This document shows, in pieces, positions 1 to 12,165 of a stretch of DNA of 64,000 bases. A model generated the notes under the pieces. It did not search any database. It was given only the letters and a program-made list of their open reading frames with translations, and was not told the DNA's origin. Position numbers and translations under genes: made by a program. Numbering within the stretch: position 1 is the stretch's first letter; each line of letters begins with the position of its first letter. The stretch is from Xanthostigma xanthostigma. Lineage: Eukaryota; Arthropoda; Insecta; Raphidioptera; Raphidiidae. The stretch is taken from NCBI GenBank assembly GCA_963575645.1, contig OY754473.1, forward strand, positions 2,604,001 to 2,668,000, in the 5' to 3' direction.

Positions 1-235
1 TCAAAATGGACTAAAGAATGGTTACTTAAACGCAGGCAATTTTCACACGTAAATCTTCTAAATGAATTACGACTAGAACCAGGAGATTGGTTTAATTTTC
101 GATACAATTGTATGAATTGAACGAGCTGAAACTTGAACCTGGGGATTGGTTCAATTACCTGAGAATGGACGAACATACTTATTTTGAGTTATTATTAAAA
201 TATAAATCAATACTCAAACTATTTACAATCATTTA
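1..235 (+). pseudogene. PIF/Harbinger (HARBI1-like) transposase N-terminal fragment, cut by the window edge
   Basis: The first frame opens at base 1 and runs to a stop at 118-120. It reads like the N-terminal region of HARBI1-type nucleases: a K-W-x-x-E-W-L-L-x-R-R block, then L-N-E-L-R-L-E-P-G-D-W-F-N. A second, frame-shifted stretch about 55 bases later repeats the same block (L-K-L-E-P-G-D-W-F-N-Y-L-R-M-D) and continues into T-Y-F-E-L-L-L-K before a stop near 234. Family knowledge: this block precedes the DDE nuclease domain of PIF/Harbinger transposases. No catalytic residues are present here. The internal duplication with a frame change shows decay. Assignment rests on motif recognition only. 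Confidence 0.55.
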
Positions 236-1220
236 ATTAATATGACTTATTTGCTGTACGTCGCACCACTGAATAAACACGTCGATTCTTATCGGAAAGC
301 GCCACACATTACGATTTGAAACGACAACCAGCAAACACGTCGTGTTTAAAATCAAGATTCGGCAGATAAAAAAACTGCCGTGTTTCATCGACAGTTTTTG
401 CCCATACACTTCGGTTTTGACCGACGTGTTTTATCGTGACGATGAAAACTGCCAAAAAAGAACGAGGTGTATGGGGGCCTTAAGCTAGGCGTCCCGTCAT
501 TTTTGCAACAAGTCGTTGCCGAAAGCTATTATATAAACTTAGTGTGACCGAACTCTGATGCAGGGTAGACTGGGGTCGGTTGAAACAGGGTACTGTGGAA
601 ACATCTACGGGGTGTTTTTTTTTTTTAAACTTTGAACGTTTTTTATCGGTGTATTTTTTAAAAACTTTGGGCGCTTTTTATCATCGAATTTTTTGTGAAG
701 ATGATCATCTTTTAGCTTGTAGTTTTATTACAAATCACTAATAATGATTTCTTTTAATGGGCGTTTTGGTAAAACATTGAAGAAAAGTTGAAACTAAAAA
801 TGTTTTTTTTTTACAAAAAAACAATATCCGACTTAAAAAAATGGGGGTTTCCATTTAAAAAACAAAAAGCAGTTATTTTGAATTTCTCGCTTCTGTAAAA
901 CTGCTCTAGAATTAAAAATATGAAACTTGGAACGCTAAAACTTTCAGAATCGTAAGGTCAATACGTCTTAAATAAGCATATAAGATTGAATAATTAATTA
1001 TTAGTAAATTGCAGAAAATCATAATTTTGTCAAAAAGGCCTGACTTCACTCAGCTGTTGCAGTTTAGAGAAAAAATGTATAAGACTTATTTTGTAGATAA
1101 TTAAATTCTACTTTATTTTTATAAAAACATTTTTTGCCGTATGAAGCACTCGAAACGAGCTATTTAAAAGAAACTGTTTTTTCGCGACATATTTCTACAT
1201 ATTATAACTTTCCCGGTTTT
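236..1220. other. Unassigned AT-rich DNA with one short shared repeat
   Basis: No coding frame or bounded element is visible. Bases about 546-588 carry GGGTAGACTGGGGTCGG followed by TTGAAACAGGG. A close relative lies at 61897-61940, and its core is inverted at 63566-63584, so this is a scrap of a dispersed repeat. Confidence 0.4.
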
Positions 1221-1857
1221 TACCATTCCAACCCACAATTAGTGGGGAATGGTACTAGTTTAGGTCAAAAAACACTTTTCAAAAATTTTACAATATCTTT
1301 CCGTTTTGAGGTCCCCCGAATCCAAAAAACATATTTTTGAAAAATCTCTGTGCGTCTGTTAGTCTGTGAACACGATACAGGTCAAACGGATGAACGGATT
1401 AAAACCGACTTTGGGAGGATGTTTGATATGCAAATATGAAGAGCCCTATTGATTTTAGGGAAAATCGGCGCAGAAGAGATATATGCTATAACGGTGTTTT
1501 TATATAATAATGGTATAGTTTTCATAAGGGCTTATTATTCTATTTATTTTTTCAAGAAAGTTTCGTTAAAAAATTTTTTTTCTAAACTTTATAGTTTCGG
1601 AAATATTTTGAAAATAAAAAAAATCAGCCGCTCTTTTGTTTTATGGATCTGTCAGAAATAAACTAGTTCGGCATGCTTTGATTAATTTTTACATGACGTG
1701 GAACATATGTAGGTAACCAAGGCAACGAATAGCAAATATTATATTTAATACTAGCCATTACCCGCGTCACCTCACACGATATCAGAAATTATATTTTCTT
1801 TATTATAATCAAATGTCAACATTTTTGAAGTTGAAATGATCCCGTCGCCCAATTGAA
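1221..1857 (+). repeat. Composite repeat, copy 1 (uninterrupted)
   Basis: This stretch matches 36727-37943 in reverse complement by eye over its whole length: the GGAATGGTA end, the drug-like run of T and A, CGCATGCGCCGATTTTCCC-like and CGTGTGAGGTGACGCGGG-like segments. The 37-kb copy is longer only because a GTGATAACGT element sits in it; here the same place (about 1611-1623) is a simple A-tract, an empty site. The segment TACTAGCCATTACCCGCG near 1750-1768 resembles the reverse complement of a Helitron 3' end. A third partial copy lies at 29548-29662. Confidence 0.6.
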
Positions 1858-2400
1858 TGGAATTTTTTTCTCTCATTTAATTCAGGGCACTAAAATCTAC
1901 AAATTCAAAATGTTGGCACTTATCCGGATCGGAATCTATCGATTGGACTAAATGTAAAAATTCAAGATGGCTGCATTTCGTCAAATAAAAGACTCTACTT
2001 CGATCTAAATAAACGCTACTTAAGTAGCATATTGTATAAATTTTATCTTCGGTAAAACCATTTTTTTTTTAATTTTTTCAATTAGCTATTCTAAAGGTCT
2101 TTCTCGATCATTTGTTGTTTAATTCCCGATTGTGTATTGTTTGTATATCAGACACGCTTCGTTTATTTTTTTTAATTCAAATCGATGTTATTCCTGTTGC
2201 TTTTGTTTACGTTTCCAATTGTTTTCGGAATTAAAATGTGAAGTGGGTGCGATTGAAATTATTATTGATTGGTTTACTGGCTCGGTTTTGTTTGGGTAAA
2301 TATAGACTTCTCTATTTTGGAAATCTTTATTTCTAAAGGATATCTACCTGAACAAATTCAAAATGATCGTGTTTATAGGATTCTTTTAGAGTGTACAGAG
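1858..2400. other. Unassigned AT-rich DNA
   Basis: I see no open frame of note, no terminal repeats and no match to other parts of the window. Confidence 0.35.
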
Positions 2401-3098
<698 letters not shown>

Positions 3099-3638
3099 AT
3101 ATTATCTAACATATAATCTTTGTCATCATCAAATAACAGATGAGGGTATATATTTCTAATACCGGATCTTAGACTATTTCCAATGCATTATTGAACAAAT
3201 CCAGCATCAGATTTTTAACACTGCCTGTAGAATGTAGATTTATCAGAAACGAATATTCCGATTTCGTTTCCGAAAGCACTCTGTTTCACGGATTATTTAA
3301 TATATTAATGCTGTCTCGGAAGAGAACATATTGTGAGATGCGTCGTCGGAATGGCACAAACAAAAAAATAAACCGTTAAAAAAATCGAAAACGGAGGTAA
3401 ATGTTCACACAGAAGTTGTATGTGGGGCGTAGCCCCGTAGATAGATAGAACTCCGGAGACTTTCGTATATGAAGTACGTAACAAATAGGTGTTGCAAAAG
3501 TAGTTAGAAGTTTCAGACAACTCCGTGAAGTAAATGAACTACTGACGATGTCAGCTAGTGCGTTTTGTAGTGGGAACGTGCTCAGAGGCGTACCTAAGAA
3601 CCCGGCGCACACATTCAAAATTTTAACTGACTCACAAA
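3099..3638. other. Unassigned DNA
   Basis: Short open frames on both strands show no recognisable domain and no shared copy elsewhere in the window. Confidence 0.35.
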
Positions 3639-4345
3639 TCTATACTAATATATTATAAAGCTGAAGAGTTTGTTTGTTTGTTTGAACGCGCTAATCTCAG
3701 GAACTACTGGTTCAAATTGAAAAAAAAATTTTTTGTTGGATAGCCCATTTATCGAGGAAGGCTATAGGCTATATAATATCACGCTACGACTAATTGGAGT
3801 GGAACATCAATGAAAAATGTTGCAAGATGTATCTCAAAATTAGTTCGTCCAACAAATATTATCAGGTGAAATGTTTTAACTAAATATTGCAATATTAGCG
3901 CGTCACGTTCACAAGCCCGGATAGCTCAGTCGGTAGAGCGTAAGACTCTTAATGCCAGGGTCTTGGGTTCAAGCCCCACGTCGGCGAACATATTTTTATT
4001 TTTTACATTGCTTTCTTCTAAGGATTACATTACAATTTTTTTAAATTTTATTACGACTAATTAAAATTAAATAAATCTAATTAATAGCTCATTTGAAAAC
4101 TGTTACACTATAGGTACCTATATAAAAATAATTTTCCTACAGTGTTTTCAATTAAATATTTATATTACTTAAAAAAAGTATAAATACTGCTTTTTAACGA
4201 CAAAAACTTTTGAACGGTAACTCCGATCATCATGAAGTTTGGACACAAAATCCATCTCGGTAAACTAAGATGAATGTGCGTACTCATGTCCCTTCCTTTC
4301 CCATTCGTTCTTTTGCATTCGGGTGAAACCGGGCGGGACCGCTAG
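3639..4345 (+). mobile_element. Helitron-like non-autonomous element A, long form with tRNA-like insert
   Basis: It starts TCTATACTAATATATTATAA and ends CCGGGTGAAACCGGGC, then GGGACCGCTAG. The base before is A and the base after is T. These are Helitron rules: 5'-TC, 3'-CTRR with a GC-rich hairpin just inside, and insertion between A and T. No terminal inverted repeats are present. Internal landmarks shared with other copies are GGCTATAGGCTATATAATATC, AGCGCGTTC-type words near the start (here inside GAACGCGCTAATCTCAGG) and TTTTGAACGGTAACTCCGAT near the end. It carries a tRNA-Lys-like sequence at 3915-3987, lacking in the short copies at 9514, 13349 and 60443. Confidence 0.75.
3915..3987 (+). 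pseudogene. tRNA-Lys(CTT)-like sequence inside Helitron A
   Basis: The D-arm and box A read TAGCTCAGTCGGTAGAGC. The anticodon loop is CTCTTAA, so the anticodon is CTT (Lys). Box B reads GGGTTCAAGCCCC. The acceptor starts GCCCGGA but the 3' side (GTCGGCG) pairs poorly, and the anticodon stem is mismatched (TAAGA against TGCCA). I take it as a decayed tRNA-derived passenger. Copies of it sit at 40709, 41934 and 45094, always in the same part of the same element. Confidence 0.7.
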
Positions 4346-4872
4346 TATAATAATATATAAAAAATGTCTCTTTTTTAAAGCTGTTGCAGTTTTTCATTAT
4401 AGCTCTTTAATAGATTAATTCGCGCTAAGAAGTTTTATTTCAAAAACGTATTTAAGTATTTAACATTAGCTTTGTTTCATTCTGAACCATAAAATATCTA
4501 TTTATTATATACAGGCAACTGGTAAAAAAATGTTATAAGTTTTAAAACTCCGGTTAAGAATGTTATCGGGAGCAAAGGTTATGAACTTGTAAGTTTGAAA
4601 GTTATTTTCAACTTTAAAGTTATTTTTACTGAAGCTACAGAAGAAATAAATTAGTTCGCAAAGAACAGATTTACAACTGTTCAAAAATGAAAACAAAGGG
4701 CTATTTTTCAACCACACATACAACTATATTAAATTCGCTGATTTAATTCGGAACTAGCCCACGTCCAAAGTTTCGGATTTTAAGTATAAACCCAAATAAA
4801 GAAAATTGTAACGAAATTTCGATTTATAATTTGCACTGATTTCTCACTCGGCACTTGGTAGAACATGATTAA
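4346..4872. other. Unassigned DNA
   Basis: AT-rich, no supported feature. The minus-strand frame at 4505-4723 has no recognisable motif. Confidence 0.3.
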
Positions 4873-5060
4873 TAACAAGTAATAAAAACACACTTGAAAA
4901 TTATACGAAATATTTTCTCTCTTTCGACTAGCGTTTCGGACAATCAGTCTATCTTCAGGAGTACAGACATATACTCAAAAGATGGACTGATTGTCCGAAA
5001 TGATCGTCGAAAGAGAGAAAATATTTTGCAAAATTTCAAGTGTGTTTTTATTATTTGTTA
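4873..5060. repeat. Imperfect palindrome (foldback)
   Basis: The arms start TAACAAGTAATAAAAACACA and end in its near reverse complement, and both include AATATTTTCTCTCTTTCGAC / GTCGAAAGAGAGAAAATATT. Next to the loop is TTTCGGACAATCAGTC with its inverse. No TSD was found. Confidence 0.7.
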
Positions 5061-5227
5061 ATTTCGATTTTGATGTAATATACCAAGATCCCAATTCCGC
5101 CAGACTTAGGTCATTTCAGCACAGCCAAAATTGTATCAGTAAAAGTACAATATTTAGTTAAAAACGTATGCCAATTTGCTAGCTTGAAAGCGGAGACCCT
5201 TTAGAGATCACAGGTTCTAAAGGTACA

Positions 5228-5588
5228 TAATATACTTTTATTCTATACTGAGCATATAGAAATAAAATCGCAATCGAACCATTAAGGTGCAAACATATAC
5301 TTCTGTCTTTTTTTAATCCGTAAGCACTGGCGCATCCAGGAGGGCAAAACAAGCACGGATAACCCGGATTAATAAATTTCTAATTTGCCCCCTCCTGGGC
5401 CAAAAGTTGGGTACGCTCATGTTAACGTCATAGAAAAAGACAAAGTTTTTGAAACAGAGATACTTTATTCAGATTGAATGCAAGTACATCAACCAATCCT
5501 ATCATCGGAGAAATCAGGGAATTACATCGAAGAAAGAGACGCAGATATATTTTCGATACGCTTTGTTGCCTTCGCTCACCGCACATTG
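5228..5588 (+). repeat. Dispersed repeat X, copy 1
   Basis: It matches 56676-57027 in direct orientation, from CTTTTATTCTATACTGAGCA through GGAGGGCAAAACAAGCACGG and GAAACAGAGATACTTTATT to CTCACCGCACATTGA. About 350 bp are shared with scattered differences. Neither copy shows TIRs or a coding frame conserved between the two. Confidence 0.75.
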
Positions 5589-6686
5589 AGTAAATAAACA
5601 AATGATTCATATAGTAAATTATTAAATATTGATTGCATATAAACATAATGCTAAAAAAATGAAGGATTTAAATGTTTTTTTTTTTCTAATTTGTCTCATT
5701 TTTTATTTACTCTGTTGTACATGTTAAATTTCGTGCTTTGATAAAATAATTTACGCTCGTGTGAACTTTTTTAAATTAAAATTGTTACCATTACATAATT
5801 AATAAATATCTATTATATCACAGCTGCCGGTGGCACATTATTCAATCGATAAATTTTATTTAATTATCTGTTCTTTGAATTACGAATAACAAAATAAAAT
5901 AATTGTAGGCCTACACTGTAGTGTACACACACTAAGAACTTTAGAATTCAAAATTTAATTACCTACCTAGTTATTAAAGTTATCTACATATTGTATGTTT
6001 CACCATGTAAAGGCTTTGTCAAAGGTTAAAGGTATTTTAAAGTAGTTAGTACATGACTCTTAGAATTATTTAAATGAAGTTTTATAAACCTGCCGCAGAT
6101 TCAACTGTTTATTAGTAGGCTAGACGGCGAGGAGTTTTGGGTGTATTTTTCGGGCACAGGCGAGATTATTGTTGGAATCGCTTCGTTTTAGGCATTTTAG
6201 GGTGTAGCTCAACCCCCTAAGTTTGCTTACAAATTGTTGGTGCGCTTGATTTTATAATTAACAATTAGTGACGAAAATAGTATTATTTTCTCTATTTCCT
6301 TTAATATCTCCGTTCCTCTTGACTTTTAGTATAGCATATGCATTGAGAAAGTTGTTCCTTATGAAATTTCCTAAAAAATGAACACTGACAGAGGTCGCTA
6401 AGTGCAATTGTTAACTGGCAAATAGCCCCAAAAGTTAAAAAAACACGGTTTTTTTCACTATTTTTTTATTGAAAAATGACCGCACATAGATAGCTGAAAA
6501 TTTTCAAAAATGATGTCTATGTTGACCCAAACATGCATGAATAATTTTAGCGGCATCGTTCAATTACTTCTCGAGTAATTAACGATCACTTTTCTTTTGT
6601 TTCCTTAATTGCAAATTGCGCCATTTTTTTTCACAAACGGGTTTAGCTGGTCCGACCAAGCCAGAAAAATCAAAAATCCATTCAAT
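5589..6686. other. Unassigned AT-rich DNA
   Basis: About 1.1 kb with no supported gene or element boundary. Confidence 0.3.
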
Positions 6687-6860
6687 TTTAGTATCTCGTT
6701 GGAATTTTTGGAAAAAATTAATTCTAACCGATTTTATAATGATTGAATATTGGAAAAGTTATATGGTTTTATACGTTTGTCTAAAATTGGTATCGCTAAA
6801 GAAATCGTTATAAAATTGGTTAGAATTAATTTTTTCCAAAAATTCCAACGGGATACTAAA
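6687..6860. repeat. Foldback repeat with about 60-bp arms
   Basis: TTTAGTATCTCGTTGGAATT at the left is answered by AATTCCAACGGGATACTAAA at the right, and the arms continue through AATTAATTCTAACCGATTTT / AAAATTGGTTAGAATTAATT. A small MITE is the likely origin, but no TSD was found. Confidence 0.7.
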
Positions 6861-7506
6861 GTACTAGCCTATAGTAGCCTATAGACAAGAACTGTCATTC
6901 TTGAGAAAAATAGATCCATATCTCTAAAAAATATGAGCAATAGCTTATTCGATACGGAAAAATATTCCGAAAAAGACGTTTTCTTTATTTTTTTCGATGA
7001 CAAAAATTGCATTTGTTATTAACAAAGAAAAGCCCCTCAGATGTTTGGCAATTACTCAAAAACTATAAGCGGAAATTGAAAAACAGATTCTTAAAGAGGA
7101 GAAAATTTCCGATAATAAAGTCACATTCCCGGAACTCCAGGTATCTCTAGTATTTTAGTCGCGTCAATGAAGCCTTTTACTTTGAACTCCAATATTAATA
7201 CGCTATACTGTTGAATTTTTAAAAGAAGACCGGTCTATGGAATGTAGTCCTATGACCTTATTGCAGAAGAGCGCACATGTATTTTATATTAGTAAAAGGT
7301 AATGATCCTGGAACCGCTTCTATGCAATAAGGGAGTCCAGTCGACCAAACGTGTCGCAATTGTCGTATCGCGATAATTGTACTATTGCCATAGCTGTACG
7401 ACTACACAGCGACACTTGCTAACAGTACAAAAAAATCATACACCAGACAGTACATAGGTGTGCGTTCACGGACTAAGTTGAGGGGTGTTGTCTGAATATC
7501 ATCAAA
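6861..7506. other. Unassigned DNA
   Basis: No supported feature. Confidence 0.3.
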
Positions 7507-7758
7507 ATGGAAAGTAAAAAGGGAAAAACAGTTAGAAGTGGCGCTAAGGAGGTCATGGTCATAGCCAATGTAATTAAAATGTGCGAGTTAGAGGCTCAAA
7601 ATAATGCCTTACAACACATCAACGACTTCTTGCCCTTTCCCCACCGGTCTTCTTTCGCCGATCGCACAGTACTTTTGTCTGTGATTAAAGCATATACAGC
7701 TTTTATTTTCTGCCACCAGAGAGCACTAGAATCAGTTCCCGTGACGAATAGGATCTAA
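7507..7758 (+). pseudogene. Possible N-terminal scrap of a helix-turn-helix transposase
   Basis: The frame opens M-E-S-K-K-G-K-T-V-R-S-G-A-K-E-V and continues V-I-K-M-C-E-L-E-A-Q-N-N. This resembles the start of insect IS630/Tc1/mariner-related open frames that carry an N-terminal helix-turn-helix. After about residue 36 the resemblance ends, so only a first exon or a broken remnant is present. ATCAAAATGG around the start codon is an acceptable insect initiation context. The rest of the 83 codons shows nothing I recognise. It could be chance similarity. Confidence 0.3.
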
Positions 7759-8119
7759 GCTAGTTCTAAATGAACCTGGCGATATTATGTAGGTAGTATG
7801 TTTATAATATATTTTCATACGCTTCTAGCTTCAAATTAGTTTTTTATATTGCAAAGTTTTCAAGTCATTTGACGTTAAAATATCCATGAAATTGTGTGCC
7901 GCGCCGAAATGCTATAAATTACTGCAACAAATATACCTGCTGTATGTCTGAAGTGAGTTTGTTTTCTGCCGTCGAAACGTCTGTTTATAACTGACAAGTT
8001 TTATGACGTCAAAAATCTTTACCATATAAAGAATTTGTCTGGTGTTCTTGTCCAATGCACAAATAAATGAACCATTTTAATCAAACAGTATACCTAAGCG
8101 AGAATACGAAATAAACTTA
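7759..8119. other. Unassigned DNA
   Basis: No supported feature. Confidence 0.3.
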
Positions 8120-8276
8120 AGGCCACTGCACACGAGGCTGGTTTTACCGCTAGATTTGACTGCTAGTTTTCCAGCAGCGGTTTTCTTGATGGCTTTCCTG
8201 TGCTCGCTTCACACGATGCGTCTTTACGAGCTTGTTTTGTAGTCACTTCAATTTAGCTCACTCTCACGCCTTGCGT
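8120..8276 (+). mobile_element. Harbinger-type MITE, left-end fragment
   Basis: TTA (8117-8119) precedes AGGCCACTGCACACGAGGCT, the TIR shared with 14145, 17731, 42627 and 63485. Sub-terminal words (CCGCTAGATTTG, GCTCGCTTCACACGA) match those copies. The right end is missing: the sequence passes into an 88-bp direct duplication near 8277. Confidence 0.65.
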
Positions 8277-8419
8277 TTTGAAACTTTGATAAAACACGAT
8301 TCAATTGGTTCCTCCATCTCCATGCTCACAATGATACATCTCGTGGCTCCTAACCGGGAAATGATTGAAACTTTGACAAAACACGAATCAATTGGTTTCT
8401 CCATCTCCATGCTTACAAC
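8277..8419 (+). repeat. Two-copy direct repeat, period about 88 bp
   Basis: The words TTGAAACTTTGATAAAACAC and CCATCTCCATGCT occur twice with few differences (first near 8278, second near 8366). Origin unknown; it joins a truncated MITE to the next hAT-like element. Confidence 0.75.
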
Positions 8420-8778
8420 TGGTGATGTGCCGGATCGTTAAAAATGTATATCCGCGGATACGGATCTGAATACGGATATTTGGTTTCAAGTTCCGCAGAA
8501 ACGGATACGGATCGTAACTTTCTTAGAGTACGCAACGGTAAATATTGCACATCGACCTTTGGAAAGAGACTATCTGTTATGGGAAAAAGTTATTGACCTC
8601 TTTAAGAGTTAACTCTCATAACAGAGTGTCTCTTTCCAAAGATCGATGTGCAATATTTACCGTCGCGTACTCTAAGAAAGTTAAGATCCGTATCCGTATC
8701 CGCGGATCTTGAAACCAAATATCCGTATTCAGATCCGTATCCGCGGATATACATTTTTAACGATCCGGCACATCACTA
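8420..8778 (+). mobile_element. hAT-like palindromic MITE, short relative of 2401-3098
   Basis: The left end TGGTGATGTGCCGGATCG is answered by CGATCCGGCACATCACTA. The whole 359 bp is close to one palindrome: GATACGGATCTGAATACGGA and its inverse, then CTTTCTTAGAGTACGC, then GCACATCGACCTTTGGAAAG and its inverse around a short loop. No clear TSD. It has no coding capacity. Confidence 0.75.
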
Positions 8779-9513
8779 TAGTCTTAACACACAACATACA
8801 ATCTAACAGTAATTTTCGTGGTTTTTAGCTTTAGAAAGGTTGGCCAATTAGTAAGCTATCAGATCATGGAAAAATTCAGGCCAAAAAGTAAGAATATTTT
8901 TTTTTAATTTGGAACTCACAAAATTCGGATTTTTGTAAGAAGAAAACCGAAATAGATTTTCTCGAAAATGACGCATTTCCGACCCCCAAGTGATAGAGCT
9001 GAAATCATTCCAAATTAGTCATAGTTTCTTCTTCCGAGAGGAATACGGCAATTACCGGTCACTCTGTATAATTATAGAAGGGAGAATAATGTTTGAAAAT
9101 TTATTGTTTATGTGATCCTTGCCAGATGCGAGGTCTTTATTTGTGTCAGTTAATATTTGATTTTTTTTTATACCACGTCTACTCTTCGCAATCGAGGTCT
9201 CTCTCCCGCCCTTCTCCTGCCCCGCAACGTGAATGAGTGCTATCAAAGTGAGTTTACATACGTAGAGACGTGTCTGGTTCAGAACTATCACCGATCAAAC
9301 TGAAAGCTATGCCAATATAAAAAATTCTTCCTATGTAGGTATGTATGTTTGAACGGATATAACTTAAAAACTATTTGACGATTTTTGATGAAACTTTTTA
9401 CGAAATTTTTCTTATGACTCCAGAAATGCCATGGACTATGTTTTAAGTCACTATTTTATCGTAAAGTTAATTAACTAATTTGATTGATTTTTTGGGAAAT
9501 ACTTATGTACAAA
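8779..9513. other. Unassigned DNA
   Basis: AT-rich; short frames without motifs. Confidence 0.3.
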
Positions 9514-9869
9514 TCTATACTAATTTATAAAGCTGAAGAGTTTGTTTGTTTGTTTGGTTGAACGCGCTAATCTCAGGTACTACTGGTTTGAATTGAAAAT
9601 TTTTTTTTTGTTAGATAATCCATTTATCGAGGCAGGCTATAGGCTATATAATATCACGCTACAACCAATTGGAGCGGAACATCAATGAAAAATGTTGCAA
9701 GATGTATCTCAAAATTTGTCCGTCATACAAAAACTTTTGAACGGTAACTCCGATCATCATGAAATTTGGACACAACATTCATCTCGGTAAATGAAGATGA
9801 ACGTGCGTACTCATGTCCCTCCCTCCATTTATTCTTTTGCACTCGGGTGAAACCGGGCGGGACCGCTAG
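9514..9869 (+). mobile_element. Helitron-like element B, short form without tRNA
   Basis: It starts TCTATACTAATTTATAAAGC after an A and ends GGGCGGGACCGCTAG before a T. Sequence is collinear with element A up to GATGTATCTCAAAATTTGTC and resumes at ACAAAAACTTTTGAACGG. About 330 bp that hold the tRNA-like unit in A are absent. The 111-codon minus-strand frame beginning inside it is not a gene. Confidence 0.75.
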
Positions 9870-10157
9870 TTTGCTATAATTCGCATAGAGCTGAAAATTG
9901 GTACAGGTCCTAAGTACACTATTACAAATAAAAAATATCAAAAGTCCCCACCTAAAAGTATCGGTTATTTTCAATACAGATAATATCATATATATTAATA
10001 CGTTAAGGTTAAGATGTTTGCCTCCCTTTTTATAAAAAAACACACAATTTCTCCACATAAATTATTATACATCATTTTACAGATAATTGCTTGCTCTACT
10101 GACACGAACAACTAAAAAATTTATTATTGCTTTTGTTTTTGTAAATTAATTAATTAA

Positions 10158-10450
10158 CAGCAACGCTGAACAACGTCTGCCATCTGACGGCTTTAATTTT
10201 GAAACAACGTCAACACTTCGACCTGTCATCTGACCTTCATATTGTAATACAACAGACACAATACTGCATACTGCCATCTGACGGCTTTAATTTTGAAACA
10301 GCGAGCAACGCTGAACAACGTCACAGCAATGCTACATGTTGCCATCTGACGGCTTAGCTCAACGCTTTTGCTACTTGCGCCTCTATATGACAATTTTAGT
10401 AAAATATTTCTTCGATCTGTCATCTGAGCTTCATATTGTAATACAACAAA
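10158..10450. repeat. Degenerate tandem or interleaved repeat
   Basis: Two words alternate: CTGCCATCTGACGGCTTTAA (about 10178, 10271 and, shortened, 10338) and CTGTCATCTGA.CTTCATATTGTAATACAACA (about 10222 and 10415). GCAACGCTGAACAACGTC occurs twice. Spacing is irregular, so this is a decayed array. Confidence 0.7.
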
Positions 10451-11265
10451 AAGAAGAACGTTATAAGCAGTGTGCAAAATTAGAAACGAATTGAATACCT
10501 GCAATCATATTTAAAAAATAATTTTGTAAAGCGATAATTATTATACTTATTTAGTGCGAATAATTCGCACAGGTCACACTAGTTTATTAATAATGAATTA
10601 ACGGATTTAGTACTAAGGGCATTTTTTGTGGGAAATTTTATTCTCTACAAAATACTACTATCAAAAACTAAAAAAAAAAGTTTTTCTACTAGCTATCCAG
10701 CTTTGAGTAAAGACGTCGTTTTTCGTTCACAGGTTTCACGAATACCGACATAAAATATTTGGGATGATCAATTTATACTATCATGACAGGAGGCTGTTAT
10801 TCCCGGGCGATGCCGGCTAAATATTGCTATTATCAACAAAAATATACGGTGGGGCCGAAGACTCCACAGTTCCACTATTGTTGTCACAGTCGTGTATCGT
10901 CTCAATCGCGTGCGAAGCCGCGGGTAACGGCTATTATTAAATAAATATATGATAACGCCATGCAAGTACAGCTATTATTCTATAAGAAAGTCCGCGATGT
11001 AGCGAAATATGTCTATCTTTTAATAGGCAGTCTGCAAATCCGGATGAAGCCGGACCGGACTGCTGGTTAGGTAATAAATGAAAAAGGTATAGATACGTAC
11101 CAAGCGCGTATTTTGAAAAATCGAGAACATACCTGAAACAAAAGAGAAAGAAAAGCATCAGTAATCAAAATTGTTAATAAGAATTGATAAATTGTATCAT
11201 CGATGATGTAAGTACTAAAGTCTGGTTTACATTCATTTAATATAATTGGCAGAGGCATTAAACCG
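10451..11265. other. Unassigned DNA
   Basis: No bounded element. GAAGCCGCGGGTAACGGCTA near 10913 is reminiscent of a Helitron 3' hairpin, but no matching 5' end is visible. Confidence 0.3.
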
Positions 11266-11497
11266 CTTGAGAATTAGGCCTAGCACACATGAAGAGCGTT
11301 CAACGCGCGTTAGCCTAACGCGCGTTTACAATTTCTATACAATTGTATAGAACTGTTTATATGATAACGCGCGTTCAACGCGCCACCAACGCGCGTTATC
11401 ATGTAAACAGTTATATACAATTGTATAGAAATTGTAAACGCGCGTTACGCTAACGCGCATTGAACGCTCTTCATGTGTGCTAGGCCTAATACTCAAG
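11266..11497. mobile_element. Near-perfect palindromic MITE rich in ACGCGCGTT
   Basis: CTTGAGAATTAGGCCTAGCA is answered by TGCTAGGCCTAATACTCAAG. The arms, about 110 bp, contain GTTCAACGCGCGTTA, TTTCTATACAATTGTATAGA and ATGATAACGCGCGTT, inverted on the other side. The CpG-rich arms stand out from the AT-rich surroundings. TSD not resolved. Confidence 0.75.
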
Positions 11498-12165
11498 TAG
11501 CGGCCCCGGCCACTGTTTTTTCGTCGACCTTCGTTGCAAAAATTGATCCCCACGAAAAGCGCTTTTATTTTAACGCGATAATATATAGCCGGTTAATTTT
11601 TAATAGTGGTGAAAGATTTTTCAAATAGGTGCAGTGGTTCCGAAGATTACTCTCCACATACACACAAACATAAAATTTTCTTTTTTAGTGTATTTGCCAT
11701 AAGGCACTTACACAATTGGCGTTAGTAATTATTAAAATGTGCTGCTAAAATTTAAAAAAAAATTGGCCCGACAGGACCGGACTTACAAATTATATAAAAA
11801 CTAAAGTTTACTGATATGGATTTACATACTGAAGCGTAATTTTTTTAATTTTGTCCAAAAACAAAGTTCATACAATAGAGCCACACTGCCTATAAAAGCA
11901 AATAGGTACACTATATTGTCGGAGTAATTCAAGAGAAAGGTGTATGCGTATATATAATATAATTCATTAATGTTTTGTGTAAATTGATTGAAATATGATG
12001 ATGATTGTTGAAGATGTCAGAAAAAATCAGGCCGACTGGGAGTTTCCATCGAAAACGCTGCCTAATCCCTTTGAGATAATAACAAAACAACGTATGGTGA
12101 AATTGGTCCTCTTTTATAGGTCTACAGAAAAGTTCGCGATAGCATATGTCTATCTTTTAAGAATA
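11498..12165. other. Unassigned DNA
   Basis: A phrase around 11765-11795 (CCCGACAGGACCGGACTTAC) is the inverse of one at 54030-54050, marking a dispersed repeat. No gene is visible. Confidence 0.35.

Noticed and set aside
9723-10058. 111-codon minus-strand frame
   Set aside because: Starts in Helitron-like flank and reads back through the element's 3' hairpin; no domain.
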